Position numbers and translations under genes: made by a program. DNA of 64,000 bases from Rhodanobacter denitrificans (GTDB lineage Bacteria; Pseudomonadota; Gammaproteobacteria; Xanthomonadales; Rhodanobacteraceae), in contig QFPO01000006.1 in the NCBI GenBank assembly GCA_003241385.1, positions 1 through 64,000 of the forward strand. The letters run 5' to 3'. Position 1 is the stretch's first letter; each line of letters starts with the position of its first letter. Below the pieces are notes generated by a model. That model had not been told where the DNA came from and did no database searches. It saw nothing but the letters and a program-made list of their open reading frames with translations. Shown piece after piece: positions 1 through 7,440 of the stretch.

Positions 1-116
1 AAGAAAGAATGTCCGGGAGACATTCTTGACGTCGCGCCAGCGACGGCCCGAAGGGCGGACGCCAGGGATGGCGGTCCGCAAAAAAGTCACCCGCTCGCGT
101 AGCGAGCGGAAGCTCT
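1..116. repeat. degenerate copy of dispersed hairpin repeat
   Basis: Three small hairpins follow one another. The first is AAGAATGTC (5-13) paired with GACATTCTT (19-27). The second is a CGCC/GGCG hairpin around an AGGGAT loop near 61-74. The third is CCGCTCGC (91-98) paired with GCGAGCGG (102-109) and preceded by GTCAC. The last module recurs, in both orientations, in the element at 10791-11462. I read this as a decayed copy of the same non-coding dispersed repeat. Its left limit lies outside the window. Confidence 0.5.
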
Positions 117-750
117 TGCTCTGATCTTTCCGCTTGAGTGCTTCGTATCGCATGAAGGCAAATTCACCACGCGAAGCACGGGTCGAAACCGAGCAGCCCC
201 GTTGACGGAAGAAACCTCTATTTCTCCGCCGATCGGCGGACCACATCCCCCCATCTGCACGCTGCCGCATTCAATGTGTTAGTGATAGTTTCATACAAAT
301 GTAAGTGAAACTTGCATACGTCCCTCCGTTGTGCCAGCCTGCCATCACGACACGGCACTTCAGGGAGAAGACCATGCGAGCTGACGCGGCGGCGCGATCG
401 AGCGCCCTCGGACGGACACGGCGAGGCGCCGGTCCGCTCCGCCCGATGGCCCGCTTTGCGGCCGATGCCGGTCTGCCGCGGCACCCGACCGTTGCGCCGC
501 GCGATCGCCGCGCGTCGCGGCCGTGCCGCCCGTTTCGCTTCCGTACGCGGCTCCGTCCGCACCGCGCGCCGCCGGGCCCCGCACATCGCTTCCGATCCGA
601 TCTCGCATCGCGGCCGCCGGGCCGGGGGAGGGCGCACCCGGACTGAATCCAGCGCGATACCTCATCGATGTGGTGTGGCGCCGTCTGGTTGCCTGGGGCA
701 GGCATGGGCCGGTCGGCAATGAAACCGACAACCGAAGGAGATATGCACCG
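117..750. other. long non-coding stretch without a convincing gene
   Basis: About 630 bases separate the repeat from the first credible gene. The part near 270-320 is clearly more AT-rich than the rest and holds a palindrome (listed separately). A reading frame at 374-646 (+) starts with ATG behind a good Shine-Dalgarno (AGGGAGAAG). It would encode 90 residues that are mostly Arg, Pro and Ala, with no hydrophobic core or recognisable motif, so it is more likely a chance GC-rich frame. The stretch 650-750 leads into the ribosome binding site of the next gene. Confidence 0.4.
287..312. promoter_or_regulatory. AT-rich inverted repeat, possible operator
   Basis: AGTTTCA (287-293) is repeated in inverse as TGAAACT (306-312). 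The 12-base spacer contains ACAAATGT, so the core read from the other strand is TTACATTTGTATG. This resembles the ACATTTGT core of AcrR-type TetR-family operators. It sits in the only AT-rich patch of the first 750 bases. No regulator gene is visible beside it and the regulated gene is unknown. Confidence 0.3.
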
Positions 751-1314
751 ATGAAATTCCATTTGATCCTCGCCGCCCTGGTCGCCTTTCCGATCGCCTG
801 CCAGGCGGCCGATCTGCAGTCGCGCGAGCAGCCGCCGGCCTACATCGACGCGAGCATGCAGCCGGCGTTCGATACCGAAGTGCAGCGCCGCCGCGACATC
901 GAGCAGTTCCTCGCACCGATCAAGTCCGCGCAGGACCTGCAGGCGCATCTGGCGAACCGTCTCGGACGCGGCTCGCCGCTGGACGCGCTGAGCCCGCATG
1001 CGCGCGAGCGCTTTCTCGCCAGCCTCAGCTTCAATGCGCGCGGCCTGACCGGCTATCGCTACGACGACGTCGAGGCCGAGCTCAGCGTGAGCCAGGCGTT
1101 CGAGCTGCTCGGCCTGTTCGGCGTGCAGGACACGCTGCGGATCCTGCATCTGCGCCAGACCACCGACCGCGACGCGCAACTGCTCGGCCTGTACGTGCGC
1201 GGCGGCGAGCACGTCGCCGCGGATCACTACAACTACCGCTGCGCGAGCCGCGCCTCGTGCGAGTTCAGCCGCAACTTCATCTGCATGACGGGCTGCGCTG
1301 CCTACATCGAGTGA
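751..1314 (+). CDS. small exported Cys-rich protein, unknown function
   Basis: 187 residues. The ATG at 751 was chosen because it follows an AAGGAGA ribosome binding site and begins a clean signal peptide (MKFHLILAALVAFPIACQA, cleavage probably before ADLQ). An in-frame upstream start at 523 would add 76 Arg-rich residues and is unlikely. The mature part is helical and charged up to about residue 145. It ends in a compact cluster of four cysteines (spacing C-x6-C-x7-C-x3-C, last about 25 residues), which suggests two disulfides formed in the periplasm. I recognise no family. A strong hairpin follows at once, so it is probably transcribed alone. The next gene encodes a thioredoxin-fold protein, a possible but unproven partner in disulfide chemistry. 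Confidence 0.75.
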   Translation: MKFHLILAALVAFPIACQAADLQSREQPPAYIDASMQPAFDTEVQRRRDIEQFLAPIKSAQDLQAHLANRLGRGSPLDALSPHARERFLASLSFNARGLTGYRYDDVEAELSVSQAFELLGLFGVQDTLRILHLRQTTDRDAQLLGLYVRGGEHVAADHYNYRCASRASCEFSRNFICMTGCAAYIE

Positions 1315-1320
1315 CGGCGC

Positions 1321-1347
1321 ACGGGCCCCGGCACGGCCGGGGCCCGT
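1321..1347 (+). terminator. GC-rich terminator hairpin
   Basis: A perfect 12-bp stem, ACGGGCCCCGGC (1321-1332) with GCCGGGGCCCGT (1336-1347), closes a three-base ACG loop. It starts seven bases after the stop codon at 1314 and is followed by TCTG. There is only a weak T tract, as is usual in very GC-rich genomes. Confidence 0.7.
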
Positions 1348-1387
1348 TCTGCCGCTTGCGCGCACCCTGGATCCGAGTCCCGACCCG

Positions 1388-2284
1388 ATGCCGATGATCC
1401 TCACACGCCCTGGCTGGATTCTCGCGTTCGCGCTCGGCAGCGCGCTCGCGTCGACACCGGCGCCGCGCGACCTGCAGGCCGACTACGATGCGCTGGTCGC
1501 CGTGCAGACCCGCGCGGTCGACCGCTCCGAAGCCGAGCGCGGCGCGACGATCGCGGCCAGCTACCGCGAGCGCTTCGGCACGTTGACCGCCGCGGAGCTG
1601 GACGCGCTGCCGGATGCCTCGCTCGACCTGCTGTTCCGCGCGGCCGAGATCCCGGTCGGCTACACGCTCGATCCGTACTACGCCGAGCAGATGAATGCGG
1701 CCTACGAACGCCTCGCGGCGCGTTCGCGCGTCGAGCCGCGCCATCGGCGCTCGATGTTCGAGGCCTGGATCATGCTGCGGCGCTTCGATGCGGCGCGCCG
1801 CATCGCCGACGCCGCGCCGGATGCCGGCCATCTGCCGCTGCTGCACGAGACGCCGGTGCCGTCCGGTGCGCCGGCGCTGTGGGCGCCCGACGACGGCGCC
1901 GACGCGCTGACGCGTCGTCCGGCCGATCTGACGCGGCCGCGGATCGTCGTCGTCTCGCATCCGCTGTGCGGCTTCAGCCAGAACGCGGCCCGGCAGATCG
2001 CCGCCGACCCCGAGCTCGCGCCGCGCTTCGCGGACCGGTCGCTGTGGCTGCTGCCGCAGACGGCGACGCTCGACGTCGAGCAGGTCCGCGCCTGGCAGCG
2101 CGCACATGCGCCGTTCCGGATGGCCTATGTCGACCTGCAGCGCCACTGGCCCGGCATGGACGAGTGGGGCACGCCAACGTTCTATTTCTTCAAGGATGGC
2201 CGTGTCGTCCACAAGGTCGTCGGCTGGCCGGCCCAGGGCCGCAAGGCCGACCTGCTCGAAGGTCTGGCGCGGATCGGCGGCTGA
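1388..2284 (+). CDS. exported thioredoxin-fold protein
   Basis: 298 residues. An N-terminal hydrophobic segment (residues 7-21) looks like a signal peptide. Residues about 20-165 are a helical region without a recognised motif. Residues about 170-298 form a thioredoxin-like domain: a strand-turn with HPLCGFSQNAA (one cysteine in a CGFS context, as in monothiol glutaredoxins), a downstream cis-proline strand TPTFYFFKDGRVV and a final helix. With a single active-site cysteine it cannot be a normal dithiol oxidoreductase. A mixed-disulfide or structural role is more likely. ATG codons at 1388 and 1394 are both possible starts. It follows the Cys-rich exported protein but is separated from it by a terminator. 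The exact function is unknown. Confidence 0.7.
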   Translation: MPMILTRPGWILAFALGSALASTPAPRDLQADYDALVAVQTRAVDRSEAERGATIAASYRERFGTLTAAELDALPDASLDLLFRAAEIPVGYTLDPYYAEQMNAAYERLAARSRVEPRHRRSMFEAWIMLRRFDAARRIADAAPDAGHLPLLHETPVPSGAPALWAPDDGADALTRRPADLTRPRIVVVSHPLCGFSQNAARQIAADPELAPRFADRSLWLLPQTATLDVEQVRAWQRAHAPFRMAYVDLQRHWPGMDEWGTPTFYFFKDGRVVHKVVGWPAQGRKADLLEGLARIGG

Positions 2285-2792
2285 GCGGGCGGAAGGCGCG
2301 CCGCCATCCGCGTGGCGCGACAGACCGACCGCGTGACGGTCGCGGCCGGTGCCTGCACAAGCTCATGCGAGCCGGACCCGCTTCCTCCGACACGGCGGTG
2401 GCGCGCGCCGTCTTGCGAACGTCGCCCCCTGCCGGTCGCCCGCCGCCCATGCTCGTCGCGGGTAATTCCCCACCCGCCTGCCGTGTGCTGGGGCGCGCGC
2501 CGGCCGATGCGGCCCCTTGTCCTGCGTCGTCACACGGCCGCGCATTCGCGCCGGTGGCCACACCGTCACTTCGGCGTCGACCGCCCGAACGGAGGCCTCT
2601 GCATGCCCCAAGTCACTGATTTCATGTCTCGATAAGCACCTCGTCATGAGTCCGTGATGGCGGTGGGCCGGTGGCGGTGATCGAATGCAGCGGTCCGGCC
2701 CGCCGCTGCGGTCCGGCGCGTTCATTCGACTGCCCGCGTCGCCGGCCATGCGCCGATGCACGCCGGCGCCGTACCATAGGATCGATTCCGTC
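2285..2792. other. intergenic region, nothing identified
   Basis: 508 bases between two plus-strand genes. Reading frames here lack a convincing start and have Arg/Pro/Ala-rich translations typical of chance frames at this GC content. I see no tRNA, riboswitch, clear terminator or repeat. The promoter of the BNR protein probably lies in the last 150 bases. Confidence 0.4.
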
Positions 2793-3773
2793 ATGCTCGC
2801 GACATCCGCTGCTCCGCTCTCCCTGGCGCTGTTCCTGGCGCTGCCGCTCACGGCCGACGCGGCCGGCTGGCTGCCGGCCGAAGGCGCCGGCGTGTGCTCG
2901 GTCACCGACGTGGACTTCTCCGATGCACGCCACGGCTTCGCGGCCGGCGCGTTCAACTGCGGCCTGGTCACCTCGGACGGCGGCCTGACCTGGACCGAGA
3001 TCGACGTGGTGCCGCAGCAGGGGCAGAGCCTGCTGTTCGGCCATGCCGCCGACGCGGACACGTTCTACGCGGCGCGTCAGAGCCTGTACCGCAGTACCGA
3101 TCGCGGCGCGACCTGGGTCGAGTTGCCCGCGCTCGGCGCGGCCGGCGGCGGCAGCGTGTTCGACATGCATTTCGCCGATGCGCAGCACTGGGTCGCGATC
3201 AAGGGCGGCCAGATCCTCGTCACCGCGGACGGCGGCGACAGCTGGACGCTGGCGTTCCCGGCCAAGTTCAACATCAACTTCGACGAACTGCACGCGCCCG
3301 ACGCGAACGTGCTCTACGCGACCGGCGGCATCGTGCGCAGCTCCGGGGAGCTCGGCACGGTCCTGCGCAGCGACGATGCCGGCGCGAGCTGGACCCTGCT
3401 GACGTTCACGCACGGCAAGATCAACGCGGCCGATTTCGTCAGCGTCGACCACGGCATCGTCTCGACGCAGAGCCAGGGCATGTTCGAGACGCTCGATGGC
3501 GGCCAGACCTGGACGCACATCGGCGATACGCCCGGCGACATTCCGCTGCTCGACCTGAGGCATCGCGACACGCACTGGTACGCGGCCAGCTACGGCGGCT
3601 GCCTGTACGAATCGTTCGATCTGGCGCGCACCTGGCAGACCGGCCACTGCGATCCGTCCGAGCGTCCGCTGGCGACGCTGTCGGTGCGCGGCGGCGCCGT
3701 CGTCGCCGCCGGCAACGACGGCCTGGTGCTGTTCGAGGACCGCATCCTGCACGCCGATTTCGAGTCGCCCTGA
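2793..3773 (+). CDS. secreted BNR/Ycf48-like propeller protein with FE tail
   Basis: 326 residues. ATG 2793 begins a signal peptide (MLATSAAPLSLALFLALPLT, cleavage near ADA-AG). The upstream in-frame start at 2685 would bury it. The mature protein carries at least five BNR/Asp-box repeats of the form S-x-D-x-G-x-x-W: SDGGLTW, STDRGATW, TADGGDSW, SDDAGASW, TLDGGQTW. These indicate a beta-propeller of the sialidase-like or Ycf48 (photosystem II stability factor) type. Such propellers occur in many exported bacterial proteins without catalytic activity, and no sialidase catalytic motif is seen. The chain ends EDRILHADFE followed by SP. That tail is shared with the two secreted dehydrogenase paralogues near 55 kb and is not part of the propeller. 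Function unknown. Confidence 0.75.
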   Translation: MLATSAAPLSLALFLALPLTADAAGWLPAEGAGVCSVTDVDFSDARHGFAAGAFNCGLVTSDGGLTWTEIDVVPQQGQSLLFGHAADADTFYAARQSLYRSTDRGATWVELPALGAAGGGSVFDMHFADAQHWVAIKGGQILVTADGGDSWTLAFPAKFNINFDELHAPDANVLYATGGIVRSSGELGTVLRSDDAGASWTLLTFTHGKINAADFVSVDHGIVSTQSQGMFETLDGGQTWTHIGDTPGDIPLLDLRHRDTHWYAASYGGCLYESFDLARTWQTGHCDPSERPLATLSVRGGAVVAAGNDGLVLFEDRILHADFESP

Positions 3774-3825
3774 GCGAACCGCCGCGCGGTGACGTCCGTG
3801 GCCGGCGGCGCGACGCGCGGGCGGC

Positions 3826-6225
3826 TCAGCGTATCGTCGCGGCGGTCGGGCTGACCGGCAGCGCGAACTCGATCGCCGCGAGCGTCTCGCGCGCGCCGCG
3901 TTCGAGATCGGCGCGACGCCGCCGCGCCCGCTCGGCGACCTTGCGATCGCCGTGGGCCTCGGACCACTGCGCGTAGAGGCGCAGGACCTCGGCATCGTGA
4001 CTGGTCAGCGGATCGAAACCGTCCGAGGCCAGCGCCGCGATCGTCGCGTCGTTTCCGGCCAGCGCGATGTGCAACGCGACGCGGCTGAGCTCGTTGCGCT
4101 GCGGATCGTCGCGGTCCGGATCATCGCGCTCGGCACGCAGCGCCGCGGCGGCGGCCTCGCGATCGCCGGCGGCCGCGGCCGCGAGCGCCTCGATCAGGCG
4201 CGCGGCATGCCGGTAGGTGTCCGGCGTCTTCGCGTCGGCGACGACCTGGCGCAGCCGCGCGCGGATCTCCATCAGCGCGGCCGGCTCGGCGACGAAGGCC
4301 GACAGCGCCTCGTACTGCAGCACCAGCGCGGCCAGCGACGGATCCTCCTGCAGGTCGACCAGCGGCCAGGCCGCGCGGTAAGCGGCCAGACCGCCGGCTG
4401 CGTCGCCGCCGGTGCGCCGGCAGCGTGCGTCGGCCGCGGTCGCGATCGCCGACCAGTAGCGGTTGGACTGGTCGCGCAAGGTCTCGAGCAGGGTGCCGGT
4501 CAAGGCGCAGGCCTCGGCGTAGAGGCCGGTCTCGACCAGCACCCAGGCCAGCTCGACGCCGCTGGACACCTGCGTGAACAGCATCTGCGCGTCGATCGCG
4601 CGCTGCCAGGCGCGCACCAGCAGCGGCAGCGCCTCCAGCGGGCGCTCCTGCCAGCTCAGCATGCGGCCGAGCAGATAGGTCTGACCGATCGCGGTGCGCT
4701 CGTCGCCGATCGCCTCGGCCGCCGCCAGCGCGCGCCGCGCCGCGGCGTACTGCGCCGGATAGTCTCGCCGCGCCTCGGCGATCAGGCCCTCGGTATGCGC
4801 CAGCATCGCCAAACGCTGCCGCAGGCCGTGCGTCTCGATCAGCTCGCGCGCGCGCAGCAGCTGACGCGCCGATTCGGCCGGGCGCTCGAGGATCGACAGC
4901 GCCTGCGCGGCCATCAGATCGCCGCGCGCACGCAGGTCCGGATCGCCGCCACGCTCGGCCGGCACGCGCGCTTGCTCGATCAGCGCCAGCGCGGCCGAGC
5001 GGTCGCCGCGGCGGAACTGGTTCTCCGCCAGCGCGAGCAGGGCCGCCGCCTGCAGGTTCGGCGCCTCGCGCGCGGCCGCCGCGCCGACGAGTTCGGTGAG
5101 CGTGACGTCGCTGCGCGCCAGATCGCGCGTATTGGCCTCGGCCTCGCCGAGACGCAGCCGCGCCGGCAGGAAGTCCGGCGCGCTCTGCACGCACAGCGCG
5201 AAGTACGGCTTGGCACGCGTCCAGTCGCCCTGCGTCGCCAGGTCCATGCCGCGCGCGAAGGTCTGCGCGAAGTAGTCCTCGCCGTGCGCACCGGCGTCGG
5301 GTCGCGCCGGCGGCGCATGCAGACCGAGCATGCGCAGGATCCGCGGCGCGGCATTGACGCCGAGCGTGGCGACGTCGGCCGCGCTGACGACGAAACGGCC
5401 GTCGCGCGCGAGCGCGCCGCCGCCGTCGATCCGCAGTCCCAGTTCGTAGAGTCCATCGCCGATCCGGCGCAGGCGGCCTTCGACGACGAGGTCGGCACCG
5501 GTCGCACGGCGCAGGCGCTCCTGCGCGGAGCCGCCGCCGACCGGCGCGAAGTTGCCGGCGCGCGCGCCCTGCAGCGCGTCGCCGGCGTCGACCGCCCCGG
5601 ACTCGGAGACCAGGCTGCCGATCAGCCCGGGCAGGCCGTTGCGGACCCAGTCCAGGCCGGGATCGCCGGTCGCATTCTCGACCGGCAGGAACGCGATGCG
5701 CGGCCGCGCGGCCGGCGGCGCCGCCGGACTCGGCCACAGCAGCACGGCCGCGGCGACCACCGCTGCAGTCAGCGCCAGCGCGGCGGCGGCGAGAACGGTG
5801 CGGCGGCGTGCCGGCCGCCTCGGCGCGGCGGGCATCGCGTCCCGGTCGACCGCGACGTCCGATACCGCCGCGGGCGGCTCGGGCGGTTCCGGCGCGACCG
5901 CTTCGGTCGGCGCCGCCCATTGCAGGCCGCGTCCGTAGACCGTGCGGATCATCGCCTGCCGCTCGCCGTCGTCGTCGAGCGCGCGCCGCGCCTTGTAGAC
6001 GAGCTGGCTGAGCGCGGTGTCGGTGACCGGGCGCCGGCCCCACAGCGTCTGGGCCAGCGTGCGCTTGTCGAGCGCGCGGTCGCGATGCTCGATCAGCAGC
6101 ACGATCAGGTCGAAGACCTTCGCCTCGAGTTCCAGCGCCTCGCCGCGGCGCAGCAGGCGGCGCTCGGCGGGAACGATCGTGTAGTCGCCGCAGCGGTAGG
6201 CAGCGGGTGTCGCCGGGTGGGCCAT
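3826..6225 (-). CDS. CadC-type membrane-anchored regulator with TPR-like repeats
   Basis: 799 residues. Residues about 10-105 are an OmpR/PhoB-type winged helix without a receiver domain; the recognition part includes TDTALSQLVYKARRAL and the wing RTVYGRGLQW. A Pro/Ala-rich linker leads to one transmembrane helix (about 143-164). A periplasmic region follows that begins like a TolB-N/FlgO fold (ARPRIAFLPVENATGDPGLDW). The rest, about 300-790, is all-helical, Ala/Arg/Leu-rich and compatible with TPR repeats. This is the architecture of CadC-like regulators that sense envelope signals and bind DNA directly. The target is unknown. It lies 76 bases downstream of the glycosyltransferase on the same strand and could share its transcript. 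Confidence 0.8.
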   Translation of the reverse strand: MAHPATPAAYRCGDYTIVPAERRLLRRGEALELEAKVFDLIVLLIEHRDRALDKRTLAQTLWGRRPVTDTALSQLVYKARRALDDDGERQAMIRTVYGRGLQWAAPTEAVAPEPPEPPAAVSDVAVDRDAMPAAPRRPARRRTVLAAAALALTAAVVAAAVLLWPSPAAPPAARPRIAFLPVENATGDPGLDWVRNGLPGLIGSLVSESGAVDAGDALQGARAGNFAPVGGGSAQERLRRATGADLVVEGRLRRIGDGLYELGLRIDGGGALARDGRFVVSAADVATLGVNAAPRILRMLGLHAPPARPDAGAHGEDYFAQTFARGMDLATQGDWTRAKPYFALCVQSAPDFLPARLRLGEAEANTRDLARSDVTLTELVGAAAAREAPNLQAAALLALAENQFRRGDRSAALALIEQARVPAERGGDPDLRARGDLMAAQALSILERPAESARQLLRARELIETHGLRQRLAMLAHTEGLIAEARRDYPAQYAAARRALAAAEAIGDERTAIGQTYLLGRMLSWQERPLEALPLLVRAWQRAIDAQMLFTQVSSGVELAWVLVETGLYAEACALTGTLLETLRDQSNRYWSAIATAADARCRRTGGDAAGGLAAYRAAWPLVDLQEDPSLAALVLQYEALSAFVAEPAALMEIRARLRQVVADAKTPDTYRHAARLIEALAAAAAGDREAAAAALRAERDDPDRDDPQRNELSRVALHIALAGNDATIAALASDGFDPLTSHDAEVLRLYAQWSEAHGDRKVAERARRRRADLERGARETLAAIEFALPVSPTAATIR

Positions 6226-6301
6226 CCGTACTCCGGGTCCGCGCGCGGGTCGGCCGCGGACACCGCGCTAGGATACCCTGCGGCCGGCGCCGTGCAGCCG
6301 G

Positions 6302-7165
6302 TCAGGCGTCCCGCTCGAGATCGTGCGCGATCAGCCAGTCCCGGGCCTGCGCGATCGAGGCCGGATTGCGCTGCATCTCGTACAGCCGGAAGCGCCGGTA
6401 GACCGCCGCATTGGCGCTCAGATGCGCGCTGATGTATCCACGCGCGCCGTCGAGCACGGCCAGCCGCAGCAGGTATTCCTTGAGGAAGGTCGCGACGAAG
6501 ATCAGCGGGGTGAGCGCGATCCACGGCCGCTTGCCGGCGGCGTGGCGATCGGTCGCCTTGAGCTCGGCGTAGAAGACCGACTTCATCTGCTTGTGCAGCA
6601 GGCTCGGCGTGGTGCGGTGGTGCAGCGGTGCGTCGAGCATCGCGGTCGGGCCGCGCGCGCGCAGCGATTCGTGCACGCGCGCCTCGGTCCAGCGGGCCCG
6701 ATCGCGGTGGTAGAGCCGCAGCTTGCGCTCGCCGCGCAGCGGCCGGTAGTGGTGCATCGGTGCGGCCATGAACAGGCCGTGGCGGCGCAGGCCGACCGCG
6801 GCGACGGAGCCGGCCAGCCAGGCCGGCAGGCGCTCGCGGCACTCGGCCACGAGCTCGGGCGACAGGAACTCGTCGGCGTCGAGCACCAGCAGCCAGTCGT
6901 GGCGCGCCAGCGCGGCGGCCGCATTGCGCTGCGCGCCGAACCCGAGCCACGGCTGATGCACGACGCGCGCGCCGTGTTCCGCGGCGATCGCGACGGTCGC
7001 ATCGGTGCTGCCGCAGTCCACGACCAGCTTCTCGGCCGCGAACGGCACGCTGTCGAGGCAGCGCGCGATGTTGTGCGCTTCATTGTAGGTCAGCACGACC
7101 AGGCTGATCGGCAGCGTCGTCGGGCCGCTCGCGAGCGCGCCCGGATCGGGCAGAAAGGCGGTCAT
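6302..7165 (-). CDS. WaaE/KdtX-like family 2 glycosyltransferase
   Basis: 287 residues. The GT-A fold begins ISLVVLTYNEAHNIARCL (about 20-37), followed by LVVDCGSTDATVAIA and the metal-binding DADE (residues 96-99). The C-terminal half has YRPLRGERKLRLYHRD and a VHESL segment, typical of the WaaE/KdtX branch that adds a sugar to the lipopolysaccharide core. A hydrophobic region near residues 220-250 may bind the membrane. The enzyme would act on the cytoplasmic face of the inner membrane. Acceptor and sugar cannot be read from the sequence. The start used gives a full-length N-terminus before the first beta strand. Confidence 0.8.
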   Translation of the reverse strand: MTAFLPDPGALASGPTTLPISLVVLTYNEAHNIARCLDSVPFAAEKLVVDCGSTDATVAIAAEHGARVVHQPWLGFGAQRNAAAALARHDWLLVLDADEFLSPELVAECRERLPAWLAGSVAAVGLRRHGLFMAAPMHHYRPLRGERKLRLYHRDRARWTEARVHESLRARGPTAMLDAPLHHRTTPSLLHKQMKSVFYAELKATDRHAAGKRPWIALTPLIFVATFLKEYLLRLAVLDGARGYISAHLSANAAVYRRFRLYEMQRNPASIAQARDWLIAHDLERDA

Positions 7166-7440
7166 CGGCCGACCGCCTGCATGCGCAGCGGCGTGCGGGT
7201 CCGGCGCGGTAGCGGCGGTGACGGGCGGGAAGGGGACGGCATCATCGGGTAGAACTCTCGAGGCCCGGCTGGGGCGCGGCGGATCGTGCGCGGTCCCGGT
7301 TAAACGATGTGCGAACGGCCGCGTGAAGATTCGATGACGGTCGGCCGGCCGGCCGGTCCGGCGCGCGGGCGGACCGCCGCCAGACCGCCGCCAGACCGCG
7401 TACGCACCGCTCGGGGGCCGCGCGCGACTGCCGATCAGTA

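Noticed and set aside
374..646. 90-codon frame with a good Shine-Dalgarno
   Set aside because: Composition is Arg/Pro/Ala with no hydrophobic core, signal or motif, and codon choice is less regular than in neighbouring genes. It is left as a possibility in the region note only.
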